Shown: positions 23,415 through 32,579 of the stretch, in pieces
Layout of the letters: the number at the start of each line of letters is the position of its first letter
Numbering within the stretch: position 1 is the stretch's first letter
Source: Chloroflexota bacterium
GTDB taxonomy: Bacteria > Chloroflexota > Anaerolineae > Promineifilales > Promineifilaceae
Direction: 5' to 3'
DNA: 44,922 nt
NCBI GenBank assembly: GCA_024223125.1
Contig: JAAEOP010001081.1
Span: 1-44,922, forward strand
Program-made: the position numbers and the translations under genes
The notes under the pieces: generated by a model
The model's input: the letters and a program-made list of their open reading frames with translations, nothing else
The model's database searches: none
Told to the model about the DNA's origin: nothing

Positions 23415-25990
23415 AATTTCTACTCAATGGACAATCAAGAGAGTACAATGGCAATCCCGATTTGCTTTTGTTAAATTATTTGCGGGACCATGAAGGCATT
23501 CTTTCGCCCAAAGATGGTTGTGCGCCGCAAGCGGCCTGTGGCTGCTGTGCAGTACAATTAAATGATAAAGCGGTGTTGGGTTGCGCTACTAAAATGAGCC
23601 GGGTGGCTGATGGTGAAGTAACGACGATTGAAGGATTGGGCGAGTACCGTCAAAAAGTTTTTGCCAATTCGTTTGTCTTACGTGGTGGGGTGCAATGTGG
23701 CTTCTGTATTCCGGGCATTGTTATGCAGTCGAATGTGCTGATCAACAAGAATTCTGACCCCAGCCGGGCTGATGTGGAAAAAGCGTTGACCCCCCATCTT
23801 TGCCGTTGTACAGGTTATAAAAAGATTGTGGATGCGGTGACAACAGCCGCCGCGGCCATCCGCAATGAGGAAAATGTGGAACTACCAGAGGGTAACGGCC
23901 GTGTCGGAACCCGCCAGCCCAAATATCAAGCCGCCAAATTGGTGTTGGGACAACATGAATATGTTGATGATATTCGTATTCCCGGTATGAAACATGGCGC
24001 ATTGAAATTCAGTGATCATCCACGAGCGAAGGTGTTGAGCATTGACACGAAGGCAGCGGCGTCTGTGGAAGGAGTGATTCGAGTTTTTACGGCCGTAGAC
24101 TACCCCGGCGAACGGTATGTTGGCCTTATCAAACAGGATTGGCCGCAGATGATTGCGGAAGGGGAGATCACTCGTTATGTGGGGGATGTGCTGGCTTTGG
24201 TTGTGGCCGAATCGGAGGTGGTTGCGCGTGCGGCCGTGAGCCAAATTGTGGTTGAATACGACATCCTCGAACCCATCACCGATATGCACGAAGCCATTAA
24301 AGAAAGCAGTCCTTCCGTTCATGGCAACGGCCGTAATATCCTCTCCAAAACTGTCACCCATCGCGGGGATATGGGAGAATCACAAGCTGAATCCACTTAC
24401 ACAGCCCAGGGCATCTTCCAAACGCAGATGATTGAGCATGGCTATATGGAGACGGAAGCGGCCGTTGCTTATACGGTAGACAATGGTATTGAAGTGTTGT
24501 CGCAAGGACAGGGCATTTACGAAGATCGGATACAGATCGCTAAATTGTTGGGGCTGCCATTGGAGAAAGTACGCATTAAGATGGTTCCTAACGGCGGTGG
24601 TTTTGGCGGTAAGGAAGATTTAAGCGCCCAAGGTCACGCCGCTTTAGCCGCCTTTTTATTGCAGCAACCGGTCAAGGTACGCCTGACCCGTGCTGAGTCC
24701 ATTGCTTTCCATCCCAAACGACACCCCATCTGGATGGATTATAAAATTGGCTGCGATGAGAACGGCAAATTAACGTTCTGTAAAGTGAAATTTGTGGGGG
24801 ATACGGGAGCTTACGCTTCGGTTGGAATGAAGGTTCTGGAACGGTCGGCCGGACACGCAACCGGAGCTTACAATTTCCCGGTGACTGATGTGCAGGCTAC
24901 GGCCGTATACACCAACAATATTCCCTGCGGCGCCATGCGCGGCTTTGGCGTTAACCAGGCTGCCTTCGGTTTAGAAAGCCTCATTGATGAATTGTGCGAA
25001 CAAGGAAACTTCGACCGCTGGCAGTTCCGCTATGACAATGCCCTTGACGATGGCGACATGACTGCCACCGGTCAGGTAATTGAAGCTGGCTGTGGTGCAA
25101 AAGCAACCTTGACGGCCGTGAAAGATGAATTCTACAACGCCAAATATGCCGGGCTGGCTTGCGGCATAAAAAACACCGGCATCGGCAACGGTATGCCCGA
25201 TGCAGCCTCAGCTCAAATAAGCATCATCGCCCCGAATAAGGTCATTGTAGACCACGGCTGGACGGAGATGGGACAGGGTGTGAATACGGTGGCATTGCAA
25301 GTTGTGTGCCATGAAACAGGCATTGATCCTGACTTGATTGAGGTACACATTGAAACGGCCGCCGAGCAGGAAGCGGGCATGACAACCGCTTCCCGCGCTA
25401 CCTCTTTAGTGGGCAATGCTCTGATTGACGCTTGCAAACAGTTGCAGACCGATTTACAAACGCATGAGTTGGCCGACCTGGTCGGCCGTACCTATCGTGG
25501 CGAATTTGTGGTGGATTGGACGACAAAACCAGGGGCAATGGTGGAAAAAGTGTATACTCATTACTCATACAGCTATGCCACGCAGCTTGTCATTTTGGAT
25601 GAAGAAAAAGGCTTCGTGCAAAAGGTTGTGGCGGCACATGATGCGGGCAAAATTTTTAATCCCACCCTGTTTGAAGGGCAATTGGAAGGCTCCATTCATA
25701 TGGGGTTAGGGTATGCGCTTAGCGAGGAGGTGGTGATGGTTGACGGCCGTCCCAAATCCACCATGTTACGCCAGATGGGCATCCTCCGTGCTAAAGAAAT
25801 GCCCGAAGTTGAGGTCATAGGCGTAGAAGTTCCTGACCCGTATGGGCCATATGGGGCAAAAGGAGTTGGCGAGATTGGACTGGTTCCGACGGCCGGAGCG
25901 ATAGCTAATGCCTTGTATCAGTTTGATGGTGTACGCCGCACCCAACTGCCTATGCGAATACCAAAGCGTGGGTTGAAGAAACGAGAATAA
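23411..25990 (+). CDS. 2Fe-2S/molybdopterin fusion, selenium-dependent xanthine dehydrogenase-like
   Basis: 859 residues. The N-terminal ferredoxin-like part (about 1-155) begins MKFLLNG, with LSPKDGCAPQAACGCCAV, VQCGFCIPG and LCRCTGYKKI. All cluster cysteines are present, but the first loop is Cys-x5-Cys rather than the usual Cys-x4-Cys. The molybdenum part (about 170-859) has GGGFGGKEDLSAQ, GAMRGFGVNQ, EMGQGVNTVALQ and the catalytic Glu in GAKGVGEIG. The fusion order, length and SPKDGC start match the family described as selenium-dependent xanthine dehydrogenases of purinolytic clostridia. In those the selenium is a labile cofactor, so no selenocysteine codon is expected and none is seen. 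No FAD domain is included; the nearest FAD subunits are at 7745 and 28774. Confidence 0.88.
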   Translation: MKFLLNGQSREYNGNPDLLLLNYLRDHEGILSPKDGCAPQAACGCCAVQLNDKAVLGCATKMSRVADGEVTTIEGLGEYRQKVFANSFVLRGGVQCGFCIPGIVMQSNVLINKNSDPSRADVEKALTPHLCRCTGYKKIVDAVTTAAAAIRNEENVELPEGNGRVGTRQPKYQAAKLVLGQHEYVDDIRIPGMKHGALKFSDHPRAKVLSIDTKAAASVEGVIRVFTAVDYPGERYVGLIKQDWPQMIAEGEITRYVGDVLALVVAESEVVARAAVSQIVVEYDILEPITDMHEAIKESSPSVHGNGRNILSKTVTHRGDMGESQAESTYTAQGIFQTQMIEHGYMETEAAVAYTVDNGIEVLSQGQGIYEDRIQIAKLLGLPLEKVRIKMVPNGGGFGGKEDLSAQGHAALAAFLLQQPVKVRLTRAESIAFHPKRHPIWMDYKIGCDENGKLTFCKVKFVGDTGAYASVGMKVLERSAGHATGAYNFPVTDVQATAVYTNNIPCGAMRGFGVNQAAFGLESLIDELCEQGNFDRWQFRYDNALDDGDMTATGQVIEAGCGAKATLTAVKDEFYNAKYAGLACGIKNTGIGNGMPDAASAQISIIAPNKVIVDHGWTEMGQGVNTVALQVVCHETGIDPDLIEVHIETAAEQEAGMTTASRATSLVGNALIDACKQLQTDLQTHELADLVGRTYRGEFVVDWTTKPGAMVEKVYTHYSYSYATQLVILDEEKGFVQKVVAAHDAGKIFNPTLFEGQLEGSIHMGLGYALSEEVVMVDGRPKSTMLRQMGILRAKEMPEVEVIGVEVPDPYGPYGAKGVGEIGLVPTAGAIANALYQFDGVRRTQLPMRIPKRGLKKRE

Positions 25991-25993
25991 AGA

Positions 25994-26020
25994 GTTGCCA
26001 ACTTTTAAAAAGTTGGCAAC
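25994..26020. repeat. 27-base palindrome (13+1+13) before ssnA
   Basis: GTTGCCAACTTTT and AAAAGTTGGCAAC are perfect inverted repeats around a single A, followed by CTTTCAGGAG, which includes the ssnA ribosome-binding site. A copy of the same architecture and core lies inside ygfM at 29177-29203. It may act as a terminator or attenuator between the hydroxylase and ssnA. Confidence 0.7.
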
Positions 26021-26037
26021 TTTCAGGAGACCAGATC

Positions 26038-27384
26038 ATGAGCTTCCTTATTCATAACGTGACGATTTTTACAAATGACAAAAACAACACCGTTTTGCAT
26101 GATCATGGGGTGTTGGTTGAGGGAACGCGAATCACGGCCGTTGCCCCCACCACCCATCTCATTGCCCAACACCCTGATGTAGAACAGATTGATGGTCACG
26201 GCCGTTTGCTGATGCCCGGTTTAACCAATGTTCACATGCACTTTTATGGGATGTATGCGCGGGGAATGTCACTCAATCAGACGCCATACAATTTTCATGA
26301 AATTCTGCAATATTTGTGGTGGGCATTGGACAAAGTGTTGGACGAAGAAGCCGTCTATTACAGCGCCTTAATTCCGGCAATTACGGCCGTGCGTTACGGC
26401 GTTACCAGCATGATAGACCACCACGCCAGCCCTAATGCCTGCACTGGCAGCCTGGACCAGATCGAAGATGCGTTGGCTCAAGTAGGTGTGCGCGGTCTGC
26501 TTTGTTACGAGGTTTCTGACCGGGATGGCAAAGATATTCGTGATGCTGGTTTGATGGAAAACGAACGGTACATTCGCAAATGCCAGGCCGCCAAAGCAAA
26601 AAAACCAGCCCATTTGTTTGATGGCATGATGGGGTTGCACGCTTCCTTTACATTGGATGATGATTCGCTGGAAATGGCAGCCGCCATCTCCCAAAAACTG
26701 AACCGGGGCTGCCACATTCACATGCTGGAAGATTTTGTAGACGAGGAGTTGACCCAGCGAAAATACAGCCTGGGCGTCGTGCAGAGGCTGGATCGGTTTG
26801 GTATTCTGAGTAACCGGAGTATTGCTGCGCATGGTATCTTTTTGGATGATGACGGCCGTGATCGTCTCGCGTTCACCGACACCATCGTCGTCCACCAGGC
26901 CCAATCGAACATGAACAATGCCGTCGGCCGCGCCGACATATTTGCCTTGTTGGAAAGAGGCATTACCGTCGGCATCGGCACCGATGGCATGACCCCCGAC
27001 CTGCGCCGCGAAATCATGACCGGCTACCTGATGCACAAACATCACGTCAGCGACAATAATCTGGGCTGGGTAGAATATGAACAGATGGCGCTGAAAAACA
27101 ATCCCGCCATTTACCAACGATTGACCGGTCAGAAGGTCGGCCGTATTGAAACGGGTTGGCTGGCAGATATGATTCTAGTAGATTACTATCCGCCTACCCC
27201 GCTTGATGGCGCTAATTTTTGGGGGCATTTCTTGTTTGGGTTGGTTGACGCTGCTGTGGATACAACGATTGTTAACGGCCGTGTTCTCATGCAAAATAAA
27301 CAAATTCCTCACCTGAACGAAGCCCAAATTGCGGCCGACTCTCGCGCCGTGGCTGAACGTATGTGGCAACAGTACCACCGTTGA
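26038..27384 (+). CDS. ssnA: Amidohydrolase SsnA
   Basis: 448 residues of the amidohydrolase superfamily (TIM barrel, one metal). The metal-binding residues are visible in NVHMHFYG (H-x-H), HIHMLED, AAHGIFL and GTDGMTPD. The blocks LWWALDKVLDEEAVYYSALI, SMIDHHASPNA and QSNMNNAVGR agree closely with E. coli SsnA as I recall it, the aminohydrolase coded beside ygfK, ygfM and xdhD. Its probable reaction is deamination or ring opening of a purine or related heterocycle; the natural substrate is not firmly known. AGGAG lies upstream of the ATG. The next deaminase gene follows after 11 bases. Confidence 0.9.
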   Translation: MSFLIHNVTIFTNDKNNTVLHDHGVLVEGTRITAVAPTTHLIAQHPDVEQIDGHGRLLMPGLTNVHMHFYGMYARGMSLNQTPYNFHEILQYLWWALDKVLDEEAVYYSALIPAITAVRYGVTSMIDHHASPNACTGSLDQIEDALAQVGVRGLLCYEVSDRDGKDIRDAGLMENERYIRKCQAAKAKKPAHLFDGMMGLHASFTLDDDSLEMAAAISQKLNRGCHIHMLEDFVDEELTQRKYSLGVVQRLDRFGILSNRSIAAHGIFLDDDGRDRLAFTDTIVVHQAQSNMNNAVGRADIFALLERGITVGIGTDGMTPDLRREIMTGYLMHKHHVSDNNLGWVEYEQMALKNNPAIYQRLTGQKVGRIETGWLADMILVDYYPPTPLDGANFWGHFLFGLVDAAVDTTIVNGRVLMQNKQIPHLNEAQIAADSRAVAERMWQQYHR

Positions 27385-27395
27385 AAGGAAACAGC

Positions 27396-28751
27396 ATGTC
27401 CACGATTCTCCTAAAAAATTCCCGCTTGCTCATCACCATGAACGACGCCGGGGAAACGATTCCCAATGGGGCGCTGTTTGTACGTGATAACGTCATTGTC
27501 TGGGTGGGCGTCACAGATGATCTACCAGATGAGTATCAAACAGCCGACCGTATCATTGACGCCTCTGACAAAGTCGTTTTACCCGGTCTCATCAACACCC
27601 ATCACCACCTGTACCAGACGTTGACCCGCGCTCTGGCTCCAGATAGCGGTCTGTTTGATTGGCTAAAAACCCTCTATCCCATTTGGGCACGGATGGATGG
27701 CGAAGCAGTGTATGTCAGCGCCTTGGTGGGTATGGCCGAACTCATCCTCAGTGGCTGCACCACCGCCAGCGATCATCTCTATCTTTTCCCGAATGGGTCA
27801 AAGCTGGATGATGAAATTCGAGCCGCGCAAGAGTTAGGCTTCCGCTTCCATGCCGCTCGCGGCTCCATGTCATTGGGCGAAAGTGATGGCGGTCTGCCGC
27901 CGGACAGCGTTGTGGAAAGTGAAGAAGCGATTTTGCAAGACAGCCGTCGCGTCATTGAACAATTTCATGATCCGGAACCATTCGCCATGACCCGCGTAGT
28001 GGTCGCCCCTTGTTCGCCATTTTCGGTAACGGCCGATTTAATGCGTGAATCGGCACGGTTGGCGCGGGCTTATGGGGTCACGCTGCATACCCATCTGGCG
28101 GAAACGAAGGATGAAGAGGATTTTTGTCTGGAGACGTTTGGCTACCGGCCGGCCGTCTATGCAGAACAGTTGGAATGGGTAGGCGACGATGTGTGGTGGG
28201 CACATTCCGTTCATGTGAATGACGAGGAAATCGGCTTGATGTCCAGAACAGGTACGGGGGCGGCGCACTGTCCTTGCAGCAATATGCGGCTGGCCAGCGG
28301 CATTGCCCCAGTACGGCAATGGTTGGACAACGGTGTGCGGGTGGGATTAGGCGTGGATGGTTCGGCCAGTAATGATGGCAGCCACATGTTGAATGAGGCG
28401 CGGCAGGCATTGCTCTTGCAACGGGTGTTGAACCAGGCCACGACATTAACGACGCAAGAGGCATTGTGGCTGGGCACACGCGGCGGGGCACAGGTATTGA
28501 AGCGGGATGATATTGGGCAGCTTGCTCCAGGGAAAGCGGCCGATTTTATTGCCTTTGATCTGAACCAACTGGCCTACGCCGGGGCACAGCATGACCCGAT
28601 GGCGGCCCTCATTTTTTGTGCGCCGCAGCAGGTAGATTTGAGTGTGATTAACGGCCGTGTCATTGTCGAAGACGGCCGTTTGCAAACCTTAGACTTACGG
28701 CCGATCATCGAGCGGCACAATGCAATCAGCAAACAACTCATCAATGGGTAA
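27396..28751 (+). CDS. 8-oxoguanine deaminase-like amidohydrolase
   Basis: About 451 residues from the ATG at 27396 (GAAAGGAAA upstream); an earlier in-frame start would overlap ssnA. Metal and substrate motifs are GLINTHHHLYQTLTRAL, HTHLAETKDEEDF, WWAHSVH and GLGVDGSASNDGSHM. The ARGSMSLGESDGGLPPDSVVE and APCSPFSVTADLMRESA blocks are those of the bacterial 8-oxoguanine deaminases (8-oxoguanine to urate plus ammonia) rather than plain guanine or cytosine deaminases; the AtzB-type group is close. Its product urate would feed a urate-degrading pathway directly. It lies between ssnA and ygfM on the same strand. Confidence 0.88.
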   Translation: MSTILLKNSRLLITMNDAGETIPNGALFVRDNVIVWVGVTDDLPDEYQTADRIIDASDKVVLPGLINTHHHLYQTLTRALAPDSGLFDWLKTLYPIWARMDGEAVYVSALVGMAELILSGCTTASDHLYLFPNGSKLDDEIRAAQELGFRFHAARGSMSLGESDGGLPPDSVVESEEAILQDSRRVIEQFHDPEPFAMTRVVVAPCSPFSVTADLMRESARLARAYGVTLHTHLAETKDEEDFCLETFGYRPAVYAEQLEWVGDDVWWAHSVHVNDEEIGLMSRTGTGAAHCPCSNMRLASGIAPVRQWLDNGVRVGLGVDGSASNDGSHMLNEARQALLLQRVLNQATTLTTQEALWLGTRGGAQVLKRDDIGQLAPGKAADFIAFDLNQLAYAGAQHDPMAALIFCAPQQVDLSVINGRVIVEDGRLQTLDLRPIIERHNAISKQLING

Positions 28752-28773
28752 ATAGGTATACAGGAAAATTCTT

Positions 28774-29502
28774 ATGGCTAAAGTGAATAAGTATCATCGA
28801 CCGCAAACGATAGATGAGACAGTTATTTTATTGAGAGAATCGGGAACGGCCGTACTCGCCGGCGGCACACAACTCATCCCTAATAGTCAGGAAATTGGGG
28901 CGATTGTGGATTTACAGTCGGTGGGCTTGAATCAGATTGAAAGAGAAGCCGATACCGTCACATTTGGCGCTATGATCCGTTTGCAGGAAATTGTGGATCA
29001 TCTCGATGTACCTGAACTTATACGGCAGATGGCACACCGGGAAGGGTCAAATACTTTCCGCAATGTAGGCACAATTGGCGGCGTCATCGCCCTAGCCGAT
29101 TGGGAAAGTGAGTTGTACGCGGCGCTGCTGCTGTTTGAGGCAGCGGTAACGACGCAATCGGCAACGGGTGAGCAAAGATACCAACTTTCTGAAAGTTGGC
29201 ATCTTTCAGAGGGCGAATTGATCACGGCCGTCACCATCCAAACAACCGGCATAACCGCATCTGAACGGGTAGCCCGCACCCCGGCCGACAAACCTATTGT
29301 GGCCGTGCTGGGCCGACAAACAGAAAAGGGAACATTGTTGGCAGCCTGTGGTCTGGCTGACAAACCAATCCTCATTACAGAATCTGATCTAGACAGTTTA
29401 CGGCCGCCGGCTGATTTTCGCGGTTCGGCCGTATACCGGCAAGAAATGGCAAAGGTGTTGACCAACCGAGTTCGTCGCCGAATACAATCCCAGATAAGGT
29501 AA
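28774..29502 (+). CDS. ygfM: FAD-binding subunit of the XdhD-type enzyme (YgfM-like)
   Basis: 242 residues, short for a CoxM-type FAD subunit (usually about 280-290) but close to E. coli YgfM (about 259). The flavin loops are LAGGTQLIP and FRNVGTIGGVIA, and the C-terminal RGSAVYRQEMAKVL is typical. It is followed after two bases by xdhD, so the two are one enzyme. In E. coli the corresponding pair was proposed as selenate-reductase or purine-hydroxylase subunits. Residues about 135-148 (RYQLSESWHLSEG) are coded by a palindrome also found before ssnA; see the repeat entry. Confidence 0.85.
   Translation: MAKVNKYHRPQTIDETVILLRESGTAVLAGGTQLIPNSQEIGAIVDLQSVGLNQIEREADTVTFGAMIRLQEIVDHLDVPELIRQMAHREGSNTFRNVGTIGGVIALADWESELYAALLLFEAAVTTQSATGEQRYQLSESWHLSEGELITAVTIQTTGITASERVARTPADKPIVAVLGRQTEKGTLLAACGLADKPILITESDLDSLRPPADFRGSAVYRQEMAKVLTNRVRRRIQSQIR
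29177..29203. repeat. 27-base palindrome inside ygfM coding sequence
   Basis: GATACCAACTTTC and GAAAGTTGGCATC flank one T (13+1+13, one mismatch), followed by TTTCAGAG. Core and flank match the palindrome at 25994-26020. It keeps the ygfM frame open and codes for part of a variable loop. Confidence 0.7.
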
Positions 29503-29504
29503 TT

Positions 29505-32459
29505 ATGAACATTCACATAACCATCAACGGAAAAGAAAAAACAATCCCCTGCCAACCCGGCGACACCTTGCTGCGGGCATTGCGGCGAGAAGGATATTTC
29601 AGTGTGCGTTTTGGCAGCGATACAGGGGAAACGGGAGCGGCGGCCGTGCTGCTAAACGGCCGTCTCGTCAGCGCAGATATTTTATTGGCGGCTCAGGCAG
29701 ATGGACATGAACTGGAAACCGTTGAGGGGCTGGCTTTTGGCCTTGATTTACACCCCATTCAACGTGCTTTCATGCAAACCGGCGCGATCCAGTCTGGCTA
29801 CAACACACCGGCGATGGTGTTAGCCGCCAAAGCTTTGTTAGAAAATAATCCTAATCCAACCGAAGCCGAAATCCGGGACGCGCTTTCCGGCATTTTAGAT
29901 CGGGAAACGGGGTATGTGAAACCGGTGCAGGCAATCCAGGCTGCGGCCGCCATGCTGCGTGGCGAGGAACCAGACACACCAGAGCCGAATGTACTGACGC
30001 CACTCGATTATGATTCTGGTTTGTTTGGTGATTTAGGGAAGGATGAGCGATCTGATCCTACGCCTGATTTTGATGATGGCAACACAGCCACAAAAACCAT
30101 AGCCCCTACCAAACCGAAAGTGACGACGACAATTCCAGACACGGCCGTTGTCGGTAAACCAGAGATGAAAGTAGATGCAGTCAAACTGGCCAAAGGGAAT
30201 GCTGCTTTTGTGGACGATGTAGAAATGCGGGGCATGTTGTACGCCAAACTGCTGACCAGCCCTCATGCCCACGCCCGCATTCTGGATATTGATGATAGGG
30301 AAGCATTGGCTCTGCCGGGAGTCCAGGCCGTCATCCATTACAAAAATGTACCGCGTGTCATTTATGCCTCCGGTGGGCAGTCGTACCCTAACCCGCCACC
30401 GTATGATCAAGTCAGTTTTGATAATAAAGTGCGTCATGTGGGCGACCGGGTAGCGGCCGTAGCGGCCGAATCGTTAGCCATTGCCGAAGAAGCATTGAAG
30501 CTGATAAAAGTGGAGTATGAGGTGTTGACGGCCGTGTTCGACGAACGTGAAGCCATGGCCGCGAACACCCCCATCATCCACGACGAGCCAGACGCCGTTG
30601 ATATTCACGATGCCGGACGCAACATCGTCCACCATATTGAAGCAGAAGCGGGTAATGTGGCTAAAGCATTTGCGGAAGCTGATTTTGTGTACGAGCGAAT
30701 CTACCGTGTGCATCAGGTGCAACAGTGCCCTATCGAACCGCATATCGCTATCGCTTATTGGGACCCGGATGAACGGTTGACTATTCGCAGCAGCACTCAG
30801 GTTCCCTTCCACGCCCGGCGCATGATTGCTCCCTTATTAGACCTGCCACTAAAACGCATCCGGGTAATTAAACCACGCATCGGCGGCGGTTTCGGGGTCA
30901 AGCAGGAAGTGTTGATTGAAGATATTGTCGGCCATCTAACGATAAGGACGGGACGACCAGTACGCCTTGAATTGACCCGAGAAGAGGAGTTCGTATCTAG
31001 TCGCACTCGCCATCCACAGACGATTACGTATAAAACGGCCGTAGACAAAAACGGCAAACTCACGGCCCAAGAATTGAAAATTTTGGCTAACACCGGCGCC
31101 TACGGCACACACGGTTTAACTGTACAAACTGTGTCCGGTTTGCGCGGTTTGAGTACCTATAATTGTGGTAATAAACGATTTGATTGTCATGTTGTCTACA
31201 CGAATATCCCCGTTCCTGGCGCTTATCGTGGGTATGGCGCGCCGCAAGCTCTGTTTGCTTTGGAAGTGCATATGGATGAAATTGCTGCTGAACTGGGACT
31301 GGATGTAATCGAATTTCGCCGCCAAAATTGGGTCAACGTGGGGGATGGCCTGAACATCGCCCCCCACTTGGGTGAAGGTGAAAAGGAAACTGTCATAGAA
31401 ATTCCCATCATCCTTTCCAGCGGCTTGAATGAATGTGTGGCTCTGGGACAGCAGGCGATTGGTTGGCAACGGCACAATGATCCGGATTGGCATTTAGTCC
31501 CTGGAAAGCCTCATTTGCGGCGGGGATTGGGAATGGCAGTTTGTATGCACGGCACAGCCATTCCAGGACTGGATATGGGTGGGGCCAGTATCAAAATCAA
31601 TGATGATGGTTCTTTTAATTTACAGGTGGGGGCCACAGATTTGGGTACAGGTTCAGACACAGTATTAGGCCAGATGGCGGCCGAGGTGCTAGGCGTTCCA
31701 TTAGAAGACATCATTGTTTACAGCAGCGATACGGACATGACGCCATTTGACACGGGAGCCTATGCCAGCAGCACGACGTATATTTCAGGCACGGCCGTTA
31801 AACTAGCGGCCGAAGGTGTGCGCGAACAAATCAAAGAGCGCGTGGGTCTCATGTTAGGGTTAGACGATTGGTCTGATGTGCTGTTGAGAGAGAGGAGAGC
31901 CTGGGCAGGGGACGGCCGTTCCGTCACCTTAGAAGCCCTGGCTCTACATTCGCTGCATCAAGACCAGCAGCGGCAAATTATGCACACCGCTTCTTTTGTA
32001 TCCTATGAATCGCCGCCACCTTTTGCCGGACAGTTTGTGGAAGTGTTGGTAGACATTGAAACGGGACAGGTGACAGTGGAGAAAATGGTGATGGCGGTGG
32101 ATGCGGGCGTGGTCATCAACCCATTGACAGCCAGCGGGCAGGTAGAAGGAGGCATGGTGCAGGCATTGGGGTACGCTCATTGTGAAGAGATGGCTTATGA
32201 TGGAGACGGCCGTATGCTCAACCCCCAATTCGGCCCCTACAAAATCTACCGCGCCGACGAAATGCCAGAGATGGAAGTCATTCTGGTGCAAACCCACGAA
32301 CCCAGCGGCCCCTTCGGCGCTAAAGCTATCGCCGAAATTCCCAAAGACGGCGTCGCCCCTGCCCTTTCCAACGCTATCTTCAACGCCACCGGTGTCCGCA
32401 TCCGCCAAATTCCGTTCACTCCGGAACGAGTGTGGAACGCCTTGCAACAAGCTTTCTAA
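29505..32459 (+). CDS. xdhD: XdhD-type molybdopterin subunit with a cysteine-less 2Fe-2S-like domain
   Basis: 984 residues. The N-terminus (1-150) has the full length and fold pattern of a two-cluster ferredoxin subunit, yet every cluster cysteine is replaced: Ser38, Thr43, Ala46, Ala57, Ser97, Asn100, Asp132 and Glu134 (FGSDTGETGAAAVLL, IQSGYNTPAM, ILDRETGYVK). A Pro/Asp/Thr-rich linker (about 155-215) leads to the molybdenum domains: GGQSYPNPPPYDQ, HVGDRVAAVAAES, GGGFGVKQEVLIED, GAYRGYGAPQ, DLGTGSDTVLGQ and the catalytic Glu in GAKAIAEIP. As I recall, E. coli XdhD has the same loss, so it appears to be a family trait. The protein must use another electron route, in E. coli probably YgfK; no ygfK is in this window. 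Confidence 0.9.
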   Translation: MNIHITINGKEKTIPCQPGDTLLRALRREGYFSVRFGSDTGETGAAAVLLNGRLVSADILLAAQADGHELETVEGLAFGLDLHPIQRAFMQTGAIQSGYNTPAMVLAAKALLENNPNPTEAEIRDALSGILDRETGYVKPVQAIQAAAAMLRGEEPDTPEPNVLTPLDYDSGLFGDLGKDERSDPTPDFDDGNTATKTIAPTKPKVTTTIPDTAVVGKPEMKVDAVKLAKGNAAFVDDVEMRGMLYAKLLTSPHAHARILDIDDREALALPGVQAVIHYKNVPRVIYASGGQSYPNPPPYDQVSFDNKVRHVGDRVAAVAAESLAIAEEALKLIKVEYEVLTAVFDEREAMAANTPIIHDEPDAVDIHDAGRNIVHHIEAEAGNVAKAFAEADFVYERIYRVHQVQQCPIEPHIAIAYWDPDERLTIRSSTQVPFHARRMIAPLLDLPLKRIRVIKPRIGGGFGVKQEVLIEDIVGHLTIRTGRPVRLELTREEEFVSSRTRHPQTITYKTAVDKNGKLTAQELKILANTGAYGTHGLTVQTVSGLRGLSTYNCGNKRFDCHVVYTNIPVPGAYRGYGAPQALFALEVHMDEIAAELGLDVIEFRRQNWVNVGDGLNIAPHLGEGEKETVIEIPIILSSGLNECVALGQQAIGWQRHNDPDWHLVPGKPHLRRGLGMAVCMHGTAIPGLDMGGASIKINDDGSFNLQVGATDLGTGSDTVLGQMAAEVLGVPLEDIIVYSSDTDMTPFDTGAYASSTTYISGTAVKLAAEGVREQIKERVGLMLGLDDWSDVLLRERRAWAGDGRSVTLEALALHSLHQDQQRQIMHTASFVSYESPPPFAGQFVEVLVDIETGQVTVEKMVMAVDAGVVINPLTASGQVEGGMVQALGYAHCEEMAYDGDGRMLNPQFGPYKIYRADEMPEMEVILVQTHEPSGPFGAKAIAEIPKDGVAPALSNAIFNATGVRIRQIPFTPERVWNALQQAF

Positions 32460-32579
32460 CGGATATTGGTGTGCGTGTGTCAAAGGTTTGATAAGAGGTT
32501 GTTAGGAACTATTGATAGCGGCATTGTTTATTTTTACTAACTCATAAGTCCAACATGCTATCGCTTGGAAATTTGCCAA

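Noticed and set aside
23411..25990. Selenocysteine in the selenium-type xanthine dehydrogenase
   Set aside because: There is no in-frame TGA before the end of the gene; known members carry labile selenium rather than selenocysteine.
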